64,000 nt of DNA, from positions 51,908 through 115,907 of the forward strand of contig NZ_VWXD01000012.1 of the NCBI RefSeq assembly GCF_011752625.1, read 5' to 3'. Of this stretch, positions 42,385 to 51,210 are shown piece after piece. The DNA is from Candidatus Pantoea formicae (lineage in GTDB: Bacteria > Pseudomonadota > Gammaproteobacteria > Enterobacterales > Enterobacteriaceae). Made by a program: the position numbers and the translations under genes. The number at the start of each line of letters is the position of its first letter. Position 1 is the stretch's first letter. Below the pieces are notes generated by a model. The model saw nothing but the letters and a program-made list of their open reading frames with translations, was not told where the DNA came from and made no database searches.

Positions 42385-44073
42385 ATGGATGCGATGAAAT
42401 TTTTAGGCAAGTTTTTCCTTACCTTACTGCTGCTGATTCTGCTGGCGCTGGTCGTGCTGTATGTCATGCTGAAGACTCAGTGGGGCGCTGGCTGGTTTAG
42501 CCGCTGGGTAAGTGATAAAACCGCCTGGCATCTCTCTCTCAGCAAGATTGAGCACAACTTCTCTTCACCCTCGCACATCATTCTGGATGATTTCAGCTTT
42601 GGTCATGATGGCCAGCCAGCGGTGCTGGTCGCCAAGCGTGTCGATCTGGGTCTGGCACTGGTGCAATTCAGCGATTGGCTGCATTTTGACAGTATTGAAG
42701 TCCGTGATGGCGAGATCAATCTTGCCAATCAAACCCCCGATACCACACTGCCGATTCAGGCCAACCGCCTGCAGCTAAACAATGTACGTATCGACAGCCC
42801 GCATAGCACGCTGCCGATGACGGCCCAACGGGTGAATGGTGGAATTCTCCCGTGGAAACCCACGCCGACGGATATGCTGGGCAGCGATGCCCAGTTCCAG
42901 ATGAGCGCAGGGATCATGACGCTCAACGGCGTAACGGGCAATAATGTGCTGCTGCAAGGCAGCGTGAATCAGCGACGTTTAGTACTGACCAATATGGGGG
43001 CCGATATTGCGCGCGGTTCGATGACCGGCAACGCTGAGCGCGACGCGCAAGGCAACTGGCAGATTGATCAGCTGCGCCTCAATGACATCCGCCTGCAAAC
43101 CCATCAAAGTCTGAGCGATTTCCTGAACCCGCTGCGCGATGTGCCTTCGGTTAGCATTAATCGGCTGGATATGACTGATGCCCGCCTGCAAGGCCCGGAT
43201 TGGGCGGTCACTGACCTCGATCTGACCTTAAAGAACATTACGCTGCGTGGCGATGACTGGCAGAGCGATGGCGGCTCACTGTCGATGAACGCCGGTAATT
43301 TTATCAACGGCAGCTTCGAGCTTAACGATCCGATTCTTAATGCCAATTTCTCAGCACAGGGAATTGAGTTAGCACAATTTAGTTCACGTTGGGTCAATGG
43401 CGTGATCCGTACCAGTGGTACCTGGACGCGCAGTGATAAACGCCTCACGCTCGATGACTTAGCGATTGCCGGGCTGGAATATACCTTACCCCTGAACTGG
43501 CGCGATCGTTGGCAACAGACTTTACCTTCCTGGCTAGACAGTGTCTTCGTGAAGCACGCGACCGCGAATCGCAATTTGGTTATCGATATTAATCCAGACT
43601 TCCCGTTCCAGATGACCGCGCTGGATGGCAATGCAGACAACGTGCTGCTGGCGCGCCAGCATCAATGGGGGATCTGGGGAGGCAAGGCGAGTTTTAACGC
43701 GGCAGAAGCGACGTTTAACCGCAGCGATTTGCGTCATCCGTCGATTGCCCTGACAGCCAATGATCAGCAGATTCAAGTCACCGAAATGAGCGCCTTTAAT
43801 GGCAGTGGTCTGCTGGAAGGCACTGCGAGCGTTGGGCAGGATGCGCAGCGTCCATTGACGCTTAATCTTAAAGGCCAGGCCGTGCCTGCCAATGCGTTGC
43901 AAAACTGGGGATGGCCTGCATTACCATTGAGTGGCAATAGCAATCTGCTGTTGCAGCTGAAAGGGGCGCTCAGCGCGAATGCCCCGTTGCGCCCAAATGT
44001 TGAGGCGAACCTGTCAGTGACGACCGATACACAATCGGTGCAGCAAACGATGCATGCAGGGCAGGTTCAATAA
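42385..44073 (+). CDS. yicH: AsmA family protein YicH
   Basis: A 562-residue inner-membrane-anchored periplasmic protein. One N-terminal membrane helix (FFLTLLLLILLALVVLYVML) is followed by a long beta-rich repeat domain of the AsmA/TamB type, proposed in related proteins to act in phospholipid transport between membranes. Segments SPSHIILDDFSFGHDGQPA, QRVNGGILPWKP and DARLQGPDWAVTDLDLTL match E. coli YicH. ATG 42394 is an alternative start with the same anchor. It follows xanP as in E. coli. Confidence 0.9.
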   Translation: MDAMKFLGKFFLTLLLLILLALVVLYVMLKTQWGAGWFSRWVSDKTAWHLSLSKIEHNFSSPSHIILDDFSFGHDGQPAVLVAKRVDLGLALVQFSDWLHFDSIEVRDGEINLANQTPDTTLPIQANRLQLNNVRIDSPHSTLPMTAQRVNGGILPWKPTPTDMLGSDAQFQMSAGIMTLNGVTGNNVLLQGSVNQRRLVLTNMGADIARGSMTGNAERDAQGNWQIDQLRLNDIRLQTHQSLSDFLNPLRDVPSVSINRLDMTDARLQGPDWAVTDLDLTLKNITLRGDDWQSDGGSLSMNAGNFINGSFELNDPILNANFSAQGIELAQFSSRWVNGVIRTSGTWTRSDKRLTLDDLAIAGLEYTLPLNWRDRWQQTLPSWLDSVFVKHATANRNLVIDINPDFPFQMTALDGNADNVLLARQHQWGIWGGKASFNAAEATFNRSDLRHPSIALTANDQQIQVTEMSAFNGSGLLEGTASVGQDAQRPLTLNLKGQAVPANALQNWGWPALPLSGNSNLLLQLKGALSANAPLRPNVEANLSVTTDTQSVQQTMHAGQVQ

Positions 44074-44080
44074 TATGACA

Positions 44081-44102
44081 GGAACGGTGCCGATGCCGTT
44101 CC
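44081..44102 (+). terminator. Hairpin after yicH
   Basis: GGAACGG, loop TGCCGATG, CCGTTCC lies 7 bases after the yicH stop. The following sequence GTGTTGCTCTT is only partly T-rich, so termination efficiency is uncertain. Confidence 0.55.
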
Positions 44103-44141
44103 GTGTTGCTCTTCGCTAGCCAGCAACACATTCAAGATAGA

Positions 44142-44200
44142 AGCGGCGCGATTCATCGCACACACCTGAAGCTTGCAGATGGGCAATAAGCTGCGCCGCT
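44142..44200. repeat. Nested inverted repeat between yicH and fabY
   Basis: AGCGGCGC at one end pairs with GCGCCGCT 43 bases later, and AGCTT/AAGCT-type arms lie inside. The left part GCGGCGCGATTCATCGC is itself a hairpin (GCGAT-TC-ATCGC). The outer arms equal those of the slmA-pyrE hairpin at 21263, so both may be members of one REP-like family, this copy being interrupted. Confidence 0.45.
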
Positions 44201-44219
44201 AACGAATGTGCAGGGTGTG

Positions 44220-45230
44220 TTAATTGATATGCGCGCCGGACCCCCCCTCTTCGAGCGCTCCGTCTGCATCGGCAGGCAATACGATATAAACGCCCTCAAA
44301 GACCGCTCCTAGCTCATCGTTGCCGAACAGCTCCACTTCCATCTGTACACGCGCCTTACGACCCCGCGCCAGGCGATCGAGATCGCCACTCAATGAACCG
44401 AGATCGGCAATGGCGCCAGGGCGTCCGCTGATGGGCTTGCTGTAGCGAATATGCGCATCCGCCAGAATAATGGTGCCGCCGAGGTGACGCTCACGGAGCA
44501 ACAGCCAAATCAGCCCCCAGCCCGTCAATGTCGCCAGGGAAAACAGGCTACCGGCGAAGAGCGTGTGGTGTGGATTCTGATTGCCGGTTTCCGGCATCGT
44601 CGTGACAAATTTTTGCCCGGTATACTGAAGGATACGCACACCCATCTTTTCGCTCAGCGGGATATGCTCGTACCAAGCCTGCTGCAGTTGCCCACACCAA
44701 TCGGCGCGATGCAGGATGTCATCTAGCGTCACCACAGGCTTAATCATCAGGAAGTGGCGCACTGGCGTGGTTTGAGGCGCGGTGATTTCACCTTGATTGA
44801 CGAAGCCCAGCTTGGCAAAGAACTCAACGGCATCTTCGCGTGCACTACAGGTGACGCGCTTCGCCCCTTCCTGACGCGCAACAGATTCCAGCGTCATCGC
44901 CACCAACGTGCCCAAGCCTTTGCCTTGCACGGAGGGATGAACGGCCAGAAAGCGGATCGCCGCTTCATTTTCTGCATTGATATAGAGACGGCCGATAGCG
45001 ACGGGTTTGCCTTGCTCATCGACCACCATCTGATGATGCGCCAGTGCATCCCAGGCATCACGCTCGGAGCCCTGCGGCTGGCGTAGTGGTTTACGTAACA
45101 TTTCCCAGCGGAACTGGTAATACATATCCAGCTCTTCCGCTGTTTGCGGCACACGAAGATGATACATAAAGTGATTCTCTCGTTCGGAGCTTGCGTGGCT
45201 GATCCCTGTCCGCTCGGCTAAATACCTCAC
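44220..45230 (-). CDS. fabY: FabY (YiiD): GNAT/thioesterase-fold fatty acid initiation protein
   Basis: FabY in E. coli (formerly YiiD) can supply acetoacetyl-ACP to start fatty acid synthesis. The 336 residues hold an N-terminal GNAT domain (IRFLAVHPSVQGKGLGTLVA with the acetyl-CoA loop QGKGLG) and a C-terminal hot-dog thioesterase-like domain (MPETGNQNPHHTLFAGSLFS, ADAHIRYSKPISGRPGA). The start is a GTG that overlaps the dtd stop as GTGA; ATG 45167 (MYHLRVPQT) is a shorter alternative. It ends the yihX-yihY-dtd-fabY operon. Confidence 0.9.
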   Translation of the reverse strand: MRYLAERTGISHASSERENHFMYHLRVPQTAEELDMYYQFRWEMLRKPLRQPQGSERDAWDALAHHQMVVDEQGKPVAIGRLYINAENEAAIRFLAVHPSVQGKGLGTLVAMTLESVARQEGAKRVTCSAREDAVEFFAKLGFVNQGEITAPQTTPVRHFLMIKPVVTLDDILHRADWCGQLQQAWYEHIPLSEKMGVRILQYTGQKFVTTMPETGNQNPHHTLFAGSLFSLATLTGWGLIWLLLRERHLGGTIILADAHIRYSKPISGRPGAIADLGSLSGDLDRLARGRKARVQMEVELFGNDELGAVFEGVYIVLPADADGALEEGGSGAHIN

Positions 45231-45664
45231 ACCTGCAACCAGAAGGTCACTGGGCCGTCATTAACCAGCGAGACCTGCATATTGGCAGCAAAACGACCGT
45301 TAGCCGTGGTCACACCCTGTGCCCGGCAGCGATCGCTGAAATAGTGATAAAGACGTTCGGCTTCAGCCGGTTCGGCACCGCCAGAAAAAGAAGGGCGCAT
45401 ACCTTTTTGTGTGTCCGCGGCCAGCGTAAATTGTGACACCACCAGCACGCTGCCGCCCGCCTGCTGCACGTTCAGATTCATCTTGTCGTTCTCATCACCG
45501 AAGATGCGATAGCCCAACACACGCTCAGTTAAGCGCTGTGCCTTTTGCTCGTCATCGCCCTTCTCAACACCCAATAACACCAGCAAACCAGCACCAATTT
45601 CGCCCACCGTCTCGTCATCAACCGTGACGCTGGCGCGACTGACGCGCTGAATTAAAGCAATCAT
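45227..45664 (-). CDS. dtd: D-aminoacyl-tRNA deacylase
   Basis: Dtd removes D-amino acids wrongly charged on tRNA. From ATG 45664 (MIALIQRVSRASVTVDDETV) it has 145 residues, the family length, with the SQFTLAADTQKGMRPSF active-site motif and the NDGPVTFWLQV (Gly-cisPro) end. Its ATG overlaps the yihY stop (ATGA) and its TGA overlaps the fabY GTG. The longer frame to 45775 is an extension inside yihY. Confidence 0.96.
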   Translation of the reverse strand: MIALIQRVSRASVTVDDETVGEIGAGLLVLLGVEKGDDEQKAQRLTERVLGYRIFGDENDKMNLNVQQAGGSVLVVSQFTLAADTQKGMRPSFSGGAEPAEAERLYHYFSDRCRAQGVTTANGRFAANMQVSLVNDGPVTFWLQV

Positions 45665-46533
45665 GCACCCTCTCGTTCTTTTTCGCGTTCCTGCTGTTTT
45701 AGCTGACGATAATCGTCCAGCGTGACGGTAATTTCCGCACCTAACAACACAATACACCAGGTCCAGTAAACCCAAAGAAAGAGAATCGGGATTACCGCCA
45801 GAACGCCGTAAATTAACTGATACGAAGGGAACATCGTAACATAGAGCCCGAAAGCTTTTTTACCCAGCTCAAACAGTAGACCCGCGACTATCGCACCGAT
45901 CAACGCATCGCGTGTGGGTACGCGACGTGTTGGCACAATGCTGTAAAGCAGCCAAAAGGTGAGGATGGAGAGCAGTAAGGGGAAAATGCGTAATACCTGA
46001 TCGATCAGGCTGTTGACACCTGTGACGTTGATCCAGCGGAGTGATAACAAGTAAGAGCTAATAGCCAGACTGGCGCCCGCCAGCAAAGGGCCTAGCGTCA
46101 AAATCATCCAGTACACCGCAAATGAATACACCATCGGTCGCTGCTTATCACTGCGCCAGATAGTATTGAGTGCGCTGTCCACAGAGTGCATCAACAGCAG
46201 TGCTGTCGCGATCAGCCCCACGGCACCTACCGCGGTCATCTTATTCACGTTGCGAACAAACTGGTCGAGATAGCGCTGAATCACGTCACCCGCGGCAGGC
46301 ATGAAGTTGCTAAAGATAAAGTGCTTAAGCTGCACACTGATGCCAGAAAACACCGGGAACGCAGCAAACAGCGCGAACACCACGGCAATCAGCGGCACCA
46401 GCGCCAGCAATGAGACGTAGGCCAGATTTCCGGCCTGCGTCGTCATATTGTCTTCATCTATGCGCCGCCACAGGAGCTTTACCCACAGAAAAAACGCATG
46501 CGCCGAATGGCGAAGATGGTTACGCGTCAGCAC
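45661..46533 (-). CDS. yihY: YihY family inner-membrane protein
   Basis: A 290-residue protein with six predicted membrane segments, formerly thought to be RNase BN; that activity belongs to another gene, and the true role is unknown. Conserved features are RIDEDNMTTQAGNLAYVSLL and FPSYQLIYGVLAVIPILFLW, ending in a charged tail. The start is a GTG directly after the yihX stop; no suitable ATG exists. Confidence 0.92.
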   Translation of the reverse strand: MLTRNHLRHSAHAFFLWVKLLWRRIDEDNMTTQAGNLAYVSLLALVPLIAVVFALFAAFPVFSGISVQLKHFIFSNFMPAAGDVIQRYLDQFVRNVNKMTAVGAVGLIATALLLMHSVDSALNTIWRSDKQRPMVYSFAVYWMILTLGPLLAGASLAISSYLLSLRWINVTGVNSLIDQVLRIFPLLLSILTFWLLYSIVPTRRVPTRDALIGAIVAGLLFELGKKAFGLYVTMFPSYQLIYGVLAVIPILFLWVYWTWCIVLLGAEITVTLDDYRQLKQQEREKEREGA

Positions 46534-47130
46534 TCAGAGACGGCTCGCAAACCAGTTCGGCACGGTTTTATCATCTTCCACCAGCACGCTTTCAATACCC
46601 AGCGCACGGGCGGCCTCAATATTGGCGAGGTTATCGTCAAAGAACACCGCTTGATCGGCAGTGAAGCCTTCCTGTTCCAGCACAGATTGGTAGATACGCG
46701 CTTCCGGTTTCCGCATCCCCATATCCTGCGACATGTAAACGCGGTCGGCCGCTTGCTGCACTTCCGGATACTGCGTAGGCCAAAATTCAAAATGCAGTTG
46801 GTTCGTGTTGGACAGAATGACCACGCGCTCACCGTTATCACGTAGCTTATTCATGATCGCCAGCGTTTCCGGGCGTGTGCCGACAAACACCGCCTGCCAG
46901 CCCGCGGTAAATTGCGGATAGCTCAGTGCAATATCCAGTTGGTCACAAATGCGTGCCGCAAATTCAGGATCGCTGATTTCACCCCGCTCATGTTTCTCGA
47001 ACGCTTCATCCATACGGAAACGACTCTGCAACGTCGCCAGCGGCACACGTCCCAGGTCACTCCAGACGCCGAGCACACGATTAAAATCGATATCAACAAT
47101 CACATTGCCTAAATCAAAAATGTACAGCAT
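46534..47130 (-). CDS. yihX: Alpha-D-glucose-1-phosphate phosphatase YihX
   Basis: A HAD-superfamily phosphatase of 198 residues that in E. coli dephosphorylates glucose 1-phosphate. The N-terminal MLYIFDLGNVIVDIDFN has the DxG variant around the nucleophilic aspartate, followed by VVILSNTNQLHF (motif II) and DQAVFFDDNLANIEAA (motif IV). ATG 47130 follows GGAGAGG. It is the first gene of the operon with yihY, dtd and fabY. Confidence 0.93.
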   Translation of the reverse strand: MLYIFDLGNVIVDIDFNRVLGVWSDLGRVPLATLQSRFRMDEAFEKHERGEISDPEFAARICDQLDIALSYPQFTAGWQAVFVGTRPETLAIMNKLRDNGERVVILSNTNQLHFEFWPTQYPEVQQAADRVYMSQDMGMRKPEARIYQSVLEQEGFTADQAVFFDDNLANIEAARALGIESVLVEDDKTVPNWFASRL

Positions 47131-47268
47131 GACGCCTCTCCTTTATGTTCCCTGGATCATTCACTCTAGCGGTAAAAGAGAGTGCTGAACAGGTACGATG
47201 AGGAGGAAATAAGCGATCTGGAAGCGGGGCCAAAGTTCGCGAAGTGAGCGTTGCAGCGGGTTGCAGGC

Positions 47269-47295
47269 AAAAAAAAGCCCCGCAGTGCGGGGCTT
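47269..47295 (-). terminator. Terminator after typA
   Basis: Leftward, AAGCCCCGC, loop ACT, GCGGGGCTT is followed by a run of T: a strong intrinsic terminator 19 bases after the typA stop. Confidence 0.9.
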
Positions 47296-47313
47296 AATAT
47301 CAGACTGTTTCGC

Positions 47314-49134
47314 TTACTCTTTACCGCCGCGAGACGCACGCTTACGGTCGTTCTCGGTCAGGTGACGTTTACGAATACGGACTGACTGCGGAGTCACTTC
47401 TACCAGTTCGTCATCATCGATGAACTCGATAGCCTGCTCCAGCGTCATTTTCTGTGGTGGAACCAGAGTGGTCGCTTCGTCAGTACCTGACGCACGCATG
47501 TTGGTCAGTTTCTTACCGGTCAGGCAGTTAACTGTCAGGTCGTTAGAACGGCTGTGAATACCGATGATCTGGCCTTCATATACTTCCGCGCCGTGACCCA
47601 GGAACAGCTTACCGCGATCCTGCAGGCTGAACAGTGCGAACGCGACTGCTTTACCTTGACCGTTAGAGATCAGAACGCCGTTCTGACGCTGGCCCACATC
47701 GCCCGGACGTACGTCGTCGTAGTGGCTGAAGGTGGAGTACAGCAGACCGGTACCTGAAGTCATGGTCATGAATTCGTTACGGAAGCCGATCAGGCCACGG
47801 CTTGGGATCATGTAGTCGAGACGTACACGGCCTTTGCCATCTGGATCCATGTTTTTCAGATCGCCTTTACGCTCACCCATCGCCTGCATCACAGAACCCT
47901 GGTGGGTTTCTTCGATGTCGAGGGTCACGTTTTCGAATGGCTCTTGTTTACGGCCTTCGAATTCGCGGAAGATAACTTTCGGACGGGATACCGCCAGTTC
48001 GAAACCTTCACGACGCATGTTCTCGATCAGAACAGACAAGTGCAGCTCACCACGACCAGACACACGGAAGGCGTCTGAATCTTCGGTTTCTTCAACGCGC
48101 AGTGCTACGTTGTGTACCAGCTCTTTGTTCAGACGCTCCAGGATCTGGCGCGAAGTCACATACTTACCTTCTTTACCGCAGAAAGGTGAAGTGTTGACGT
48201 TAAAGAACATGGTTACGGTTGGCTCATCAACGCTCAGTGCTGGCAGCGCTTCGACCTTCTGTGTGTCGCAGATGGTATCAGAGATGTTCAGCTCGCCCAG
48301 ACCGGTCACAGCGATGATATCGCCTGCTTCAGCCTCGGCGCTCTCGATACGTTCCAGACCCAGGTGGCCCAGTACTTTACCGACTTTACCGTTACGGGTT
48401 TTGCCTTCGCTATCAATGATAGTGACTTGCTGGTTCGGCTTGATTTTACCGCGCTTAATGCGGCCAATGCCGATAACGCCCAAGTAGTTGTTGTAGTCCA
48501 GCTGCGAGATCTGCATCTGCAGTGGTGCTTCAACTTCAACCTGTGGTGGAGACACACGATCCACAATCGCCTGGTACAGCGGGGTCATGTCGTCTGCCAT
48601 GTCGTTGTGGTCCAGACCTGCAATACCATTCAGCGCTGATGCATAAATGATAGGGAAGTCCAGCTGCTCGTCAGTCGCATCCAGGTTAACGAACAGGTCG
48701 AATACCTGATCAACAACCCAATCAGGACGCGCGCCCGGACGGTCAACTTTGTTGATAACTACAATCGGCTTCAAACCATGAGCAAAGGCTTTTTTGGTTA
48801 CGAAGCGGGTTTGCGGCATAGGGCCATCCATCGCATCTACAACCAACAGCACCGAGTCCACCATGGACATAACACGTTCCACTTCACCACCGAAGTCGGC
48901 GTGTCCTGGGGTATCAACGATGTTGATACGGTAGTCGTTCCATTTGATGGCGGTGTTTTTTGCGAGGATGGTAATCCCACGCTCTTTCTCCAAATCGTTG
49001 GAGTCCATTACGCGCTCAGTCGCTTCGGTACGAGCATCAAAAGTACCGGACTGTTGCAGCAGCTTATCAACCAGGGTGGTCTTACCATGGTCAACGTGCG
49101 CGATGATGGCGATGTTACGCAAATTTTCGATCAC
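47314..49134 (-). CDS. typA: Ribosome-associated GTPase TypA/BipA
   Basis: BipA is a translational GTPase of the EF-G group that binds ribosomes and helps 50S assembly and stress or cold adaptation. The 606 residues start at a GTG, as in E. coli, with the P-loop IAHVDHGKTTLVDKLLQ, switch II DTPGHADFGGEV and NKVDRPGARPDWV, and the C-terminal TypA-specific domain with GLIGFRNEFMTMTSGTGLLY. It diverges from glnA over a 439-base control region. Confidence 0.97.
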   Translation of the reverse strand: MIENLRNIAIIAHVDHGKTTLVDKLLQQSGTFDARTEATERVMDSNDLEKERGITILAKNTAIKWNDYRINIVDTPGHADFGGEVERVMSMVDSVLLVVDAMDGPMPQTRFVTKKAFAHGLKPIVVINKVDRPGARPDWVVDQVFDLFVNLDATDEQLDFPIIYASALNGIAGLDHNDMADDMTPLYQAIVDRVSPPQVEVEAPLQMQISQLDYNNYLGVIGIGRIKRGKIKPNQQVTIIDSEGKTRNGKVGKVLGHLGLERIESAEAEAGDIIAVTGLGELNISDTICDTQKVEALPALSVDEPTVTMFFNVNTSPFCGKEGKYVTSRQILERLNKELVHNVALRVEETEDSDAFRVSGRGELHLSVLIENMRREGFELAVSRPKVIFREFEGRKQEPFENVTLDIEETHQGSVMQAMGERKGDLKNMDPDGKGRVRLDYMIPSRGLIGFRNEFMTMTSGTGLLYSTFSHYDDVRPGDVGQRQNGVLISNGQGKAVAFALFSLQDRGKLFLGHGAEVYEGQIIGIHSRSNDLTVNCLTGKKLTNMRASGTDEATTLVPPQKMTLEQAIEFIDDDELVEVTPQSVRIRKRHLTENDRKRASRGGKE

Positions 49135-49573
49135 AGCTTTGCCTCAGGCATTATAGAAATAACGCGGTATTGTACACGGATTAAGCGAAAGACTGAACAT
49201 GATCACAGTATTCCCTTAAAGTTTCTCTTAGTGCTGTTTTTTAGCACCAATAACGGTGCATTAATCTGCACTGCGATGGTGTTTTGCACCTTTTTGGGGC
49301 GATATTTGATCTATGAAGCACCAAATCAGTGCGCTTCATCCATACTGGTGCAGTGACCGACTCACGAAAGAGCGCGTCACAGCGCCATTTTTACCATTGT
49401 AATAAAGTTGGCACAGAATTCGCTTTATATCTTTCAAGCGAAAACGACAGTTACACAACGGTTGAAAGAGCTTGCCGAGATCTTGGTTAGGGGTGGTCAG
49501 TAAGCGTGACACATTCCAGGCAACGAAGTTCTCTCACCATGACGATTATGACCATTTCCAGGAGAGTTTAAGT
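49135..49573 (+). promoter_or_regulatory. glnA control region with NtrC sites
   Basis: This divergent region between typA and glnA contains three NtrC-like sites: AGCACC-N6-GGTGCA at 49243-49260 (one base wider than consensus), TGCACTGCGATGGTGTT at 49267-49283 and AGCACC-N5-AGTGCG at 49317-49333, plus a TGGTGCA half site at 49345-49351. Phosphorylated NtrC bound here would activate the sigma-54 promoter downstream under nitrogen limitation, the arrangement of E. coli glnAp2. The remainder would hold the typA promoter and glnAp1. Confidence 0.75.
49408..49423 (+). promoter_or_regulatory. Sigma-54 promoter glnAp2
   Basis: TTGGCACAGAATTCGC matches the -24/-12 consensus TGGCAC-N5-TTGC with GG at 49410-49411 and GC at 49422-49423. 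The E. coli glnAp2 core is TTGGCACAGATTTCGC, one base different. The leader runs about 140 bases to the glnA ATG. Confidence 0.92.
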
Positions 49574-50983
49574 ATGTCCGCTGAACACGTCCTCTCGATG
49601 ATGAACGAGCACGAAGTTAAGTTTGTTGACCTGCGTTTTACCGATACCAAAGGTAAAGAACAGCACGTTACTATCCCTGCTCACCAGGTTAACGCTGACT
49701 TCTTCGAAGAAGGCAAAATGTTCGATGGCTCCTCCATCGGTGGCTGGAAAGGCATTAACGAATCAGACATGGTTCTGATGCCAGATTCGACCACTGCGGT
49801 TATGGATCCGTTCTTCGAAGATTCAACTCTGATCATCCGTTGTGACATTCTTGAGCCAGGCACACTGCAGGGCTACGATCGTGACCCACGCTCCATTGCT
49901 AAGCGTGCAGAAGAGTTCCTGCAGGCATCCGGCATCGCGGACACCGTACTGTTTGGCCCAGAGCCAGAGTTCTTCCTGTTCGACGACATCCGTTTCGGTT
50001 CTTCTACCTCAGGTTCACACGTGGCTATCGATGATATCGAAGCGTGCTGGAACACCGGTAAAGAATACGAAGGCGGTAACAAAGGTCACCGTCCAGGTCT
50101 GAAAGGCGGTTACTTCCCAGTTCCACCAGTCGACTCAGCTCAGGACATCCGTTCTGCTATGTGTCTGACCATGGAGCAGATGGGTCTGGTTGTTGAAGCC
50201 CATCACCACGAAGTAGCAACTGCTGGTCAGAACGAAGTGGCAACCCGCTTCAACACCATGACCAAAAAAGCTGACGAAATTCAGATTTACAAATATGTAG
50301 TGCACAACGTTGCGCACGCATACGGCAAAACTGCAACCTTCATGCCTAAGCCAATGTTCGGCGATAACGGTTCTGGTATGCACTGCCACATGTCTCTGTC
50401 AAAAGGCGGCGTGAACCTGTTCGCAGGTGATAAATACGGCGGCCTGTCTGAGACTGCACTGTTCTACATCGGTGGTGTTATCAAGCACGCTAAAGCAATC
50501 AACGCCTTGGCGAACCCAACCACCAACTCATACAAGCGTCTGGTTCCAGGCTACGAAGCACCGGTCATGCTGGCATACTCAGCACGTAACCGTTCAGCTT
50601 CTATCCGTATCCCAGTGGTTGCTAGCCCGAAAGCACGTCGTATCGAAGCGCGCTTCCCAGATCCAGCGGCTAACCCATACCTGGCGTTCACCGCACTGCT
50701 GATGGCAGGTCTTGATGGCATCATCAATAAGATCCACCCTGGCGATGCAATGGACAAAAACCTGTATGACCTGCCTCCGGAAGAAGAAGCTGAGATTCCA
50801 AAAGTTGCAGGTTCTCTGGAAGAAGCCCTGATCGCACTGGACGAAGACCGTGAGTTCCTGACCCGTGGTGGCGTGTTCACTGACGACGCTATCGATGCTT
50901 ACATCGAACTGCGTAAGCCAGACGTTGACCGCGTGCGTATGACTCCGCACCCAGTTGAGTTTGAACTGTACTACAGCGTTTAA
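49574..50983 (+). CDS. glnA: Glutamine synthetase, type I
   Basis: GlnA makes glutamine from glutamate, ammonia and ATP as a dodecamer controlled by adenylylation. ATG 49574 (MSAEHVLSMMNEHEVKFVDL) after AGGAGAGTT gives 469 residues. Seen are GPEPEFFLFD, the NGSGMHCHMS region (here DNGSGMHCHMSLSKGG), and NLYDLPPEEEAE, whose tyrosine is the adenylylation site. It heads glnA-glnL-glnG. The codon use is visibly that of a highly expressed gene. Confidence 0.98.
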   Translation: MSAEHVLSMMNEHEVKFVDLRFTDTKGKEQHVTIPAHQVNADFFEEGKMFDGSSIGGWKGINESDMVLMPDSTTAVMDPFFEDSTLIIRCDILEPGTLQGYDRDPRSIAKRAEEFLQASGIADTVLFGPEPEFFLFDDIRFGSSTSGSHVAIDDIEACWNTGKEYEGGNKGHRPGLKGGYFPVPPVDSAQDIRSAMCLTMEQMGLVVEAHHHEVATAGQNEVATRFNTMTKKADEIQIYKYVVHNVAHAYGKTATFMPKPMFGDNGSGMHCHMSLSKGGVNLFAGDKYGGLSETALFYIGGVIKHAKAINALANPTTNSYKRLVPGYEAPVMLAYSARNRSASIRIPVVASPKARRIEARFPDPAANPYLAFTALLMAGLDGIINKIHPGDAMDKNLYDLPPEEEAEIPKVAGSLEEALIALDEDREFLTRGGVFTDDAIDAYIELRKPDVDRVRMTPHPVEFELYYSV

Positions 50984-51008
50984 TTAGCACTAAATATTCG
51001 CGAATTTT

Positions 51009-51115
51009 GTACCGCAGCAAGGCGGCAATCGAGTGAATCCCGAGGAGCTGAGATAACTCAGTGACTCGGGTGAACGAAAGCAGCCAACGCAGCTGGGGTG
51101 CAAAAGTCGCCGAAG
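51009..51115 (+). ncRNA. Structured element in the glnA 3' untranslated region (possible GlnZ source)
   Basis: After the glnA stop the RNA can form CCCGAG (51039-51044) with CTCGGG (51065-51070), an internal loop GAG/TGA, then CTGAG (51048-51052) with CTCAG (51057-51061) capped by ATAA. Nearby runs GTGAA on both sides of the stem and a GCAGCCAACGCAGC segment follow. E. coli makes the small RNA GlnZ from this 3' UTR, ending at the glnA terminator; the same could hold here. The sequence also resembles an intergenic repeat I recall from Erwinia, Pantoea, Serratia and Yersinia, so a mobile repeat insertion is the alternative. Confidence 0.45.
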
Positions 51116-51140
51116 ATTTTATATTGCCGTGGAAACTTTG

Positions 51141-51165
51141 GCCCATCTTCGGATGGGCTTTTTTC
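51141..51165 (+). terminator. glnA terminator
   Basis: GCCCATC, loop TTCG, GATGGGC followed by TTTTTTCT is a strong intrinsic terminator, giving the 3' end of glnA mRNA and of any 3' UTR-derived RNA. Part of transcription would read through to glnLG. Confidence 0.92.
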
Positions 51166-51210
51166 TCCGCGCAAACACCGTTTGAACGACAGATTTCCGT
51201 CCTAAAAGGC

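Noticed and set aside
44102..44230. Short open stretch of about 30 codons on the minus strand between fabY and yicH
   Set aside because: It reads plausibly (HSLAAQLIAHLQASG) but has no start codon of its own and coincides with the inverted repeat; it may be a decayed gene end but cannot be supported.
47834..48487. 217-codon plus-strand frame opposite typA
   Set aside because: Serine/arginine-rich shadow frame within a conserved gene.
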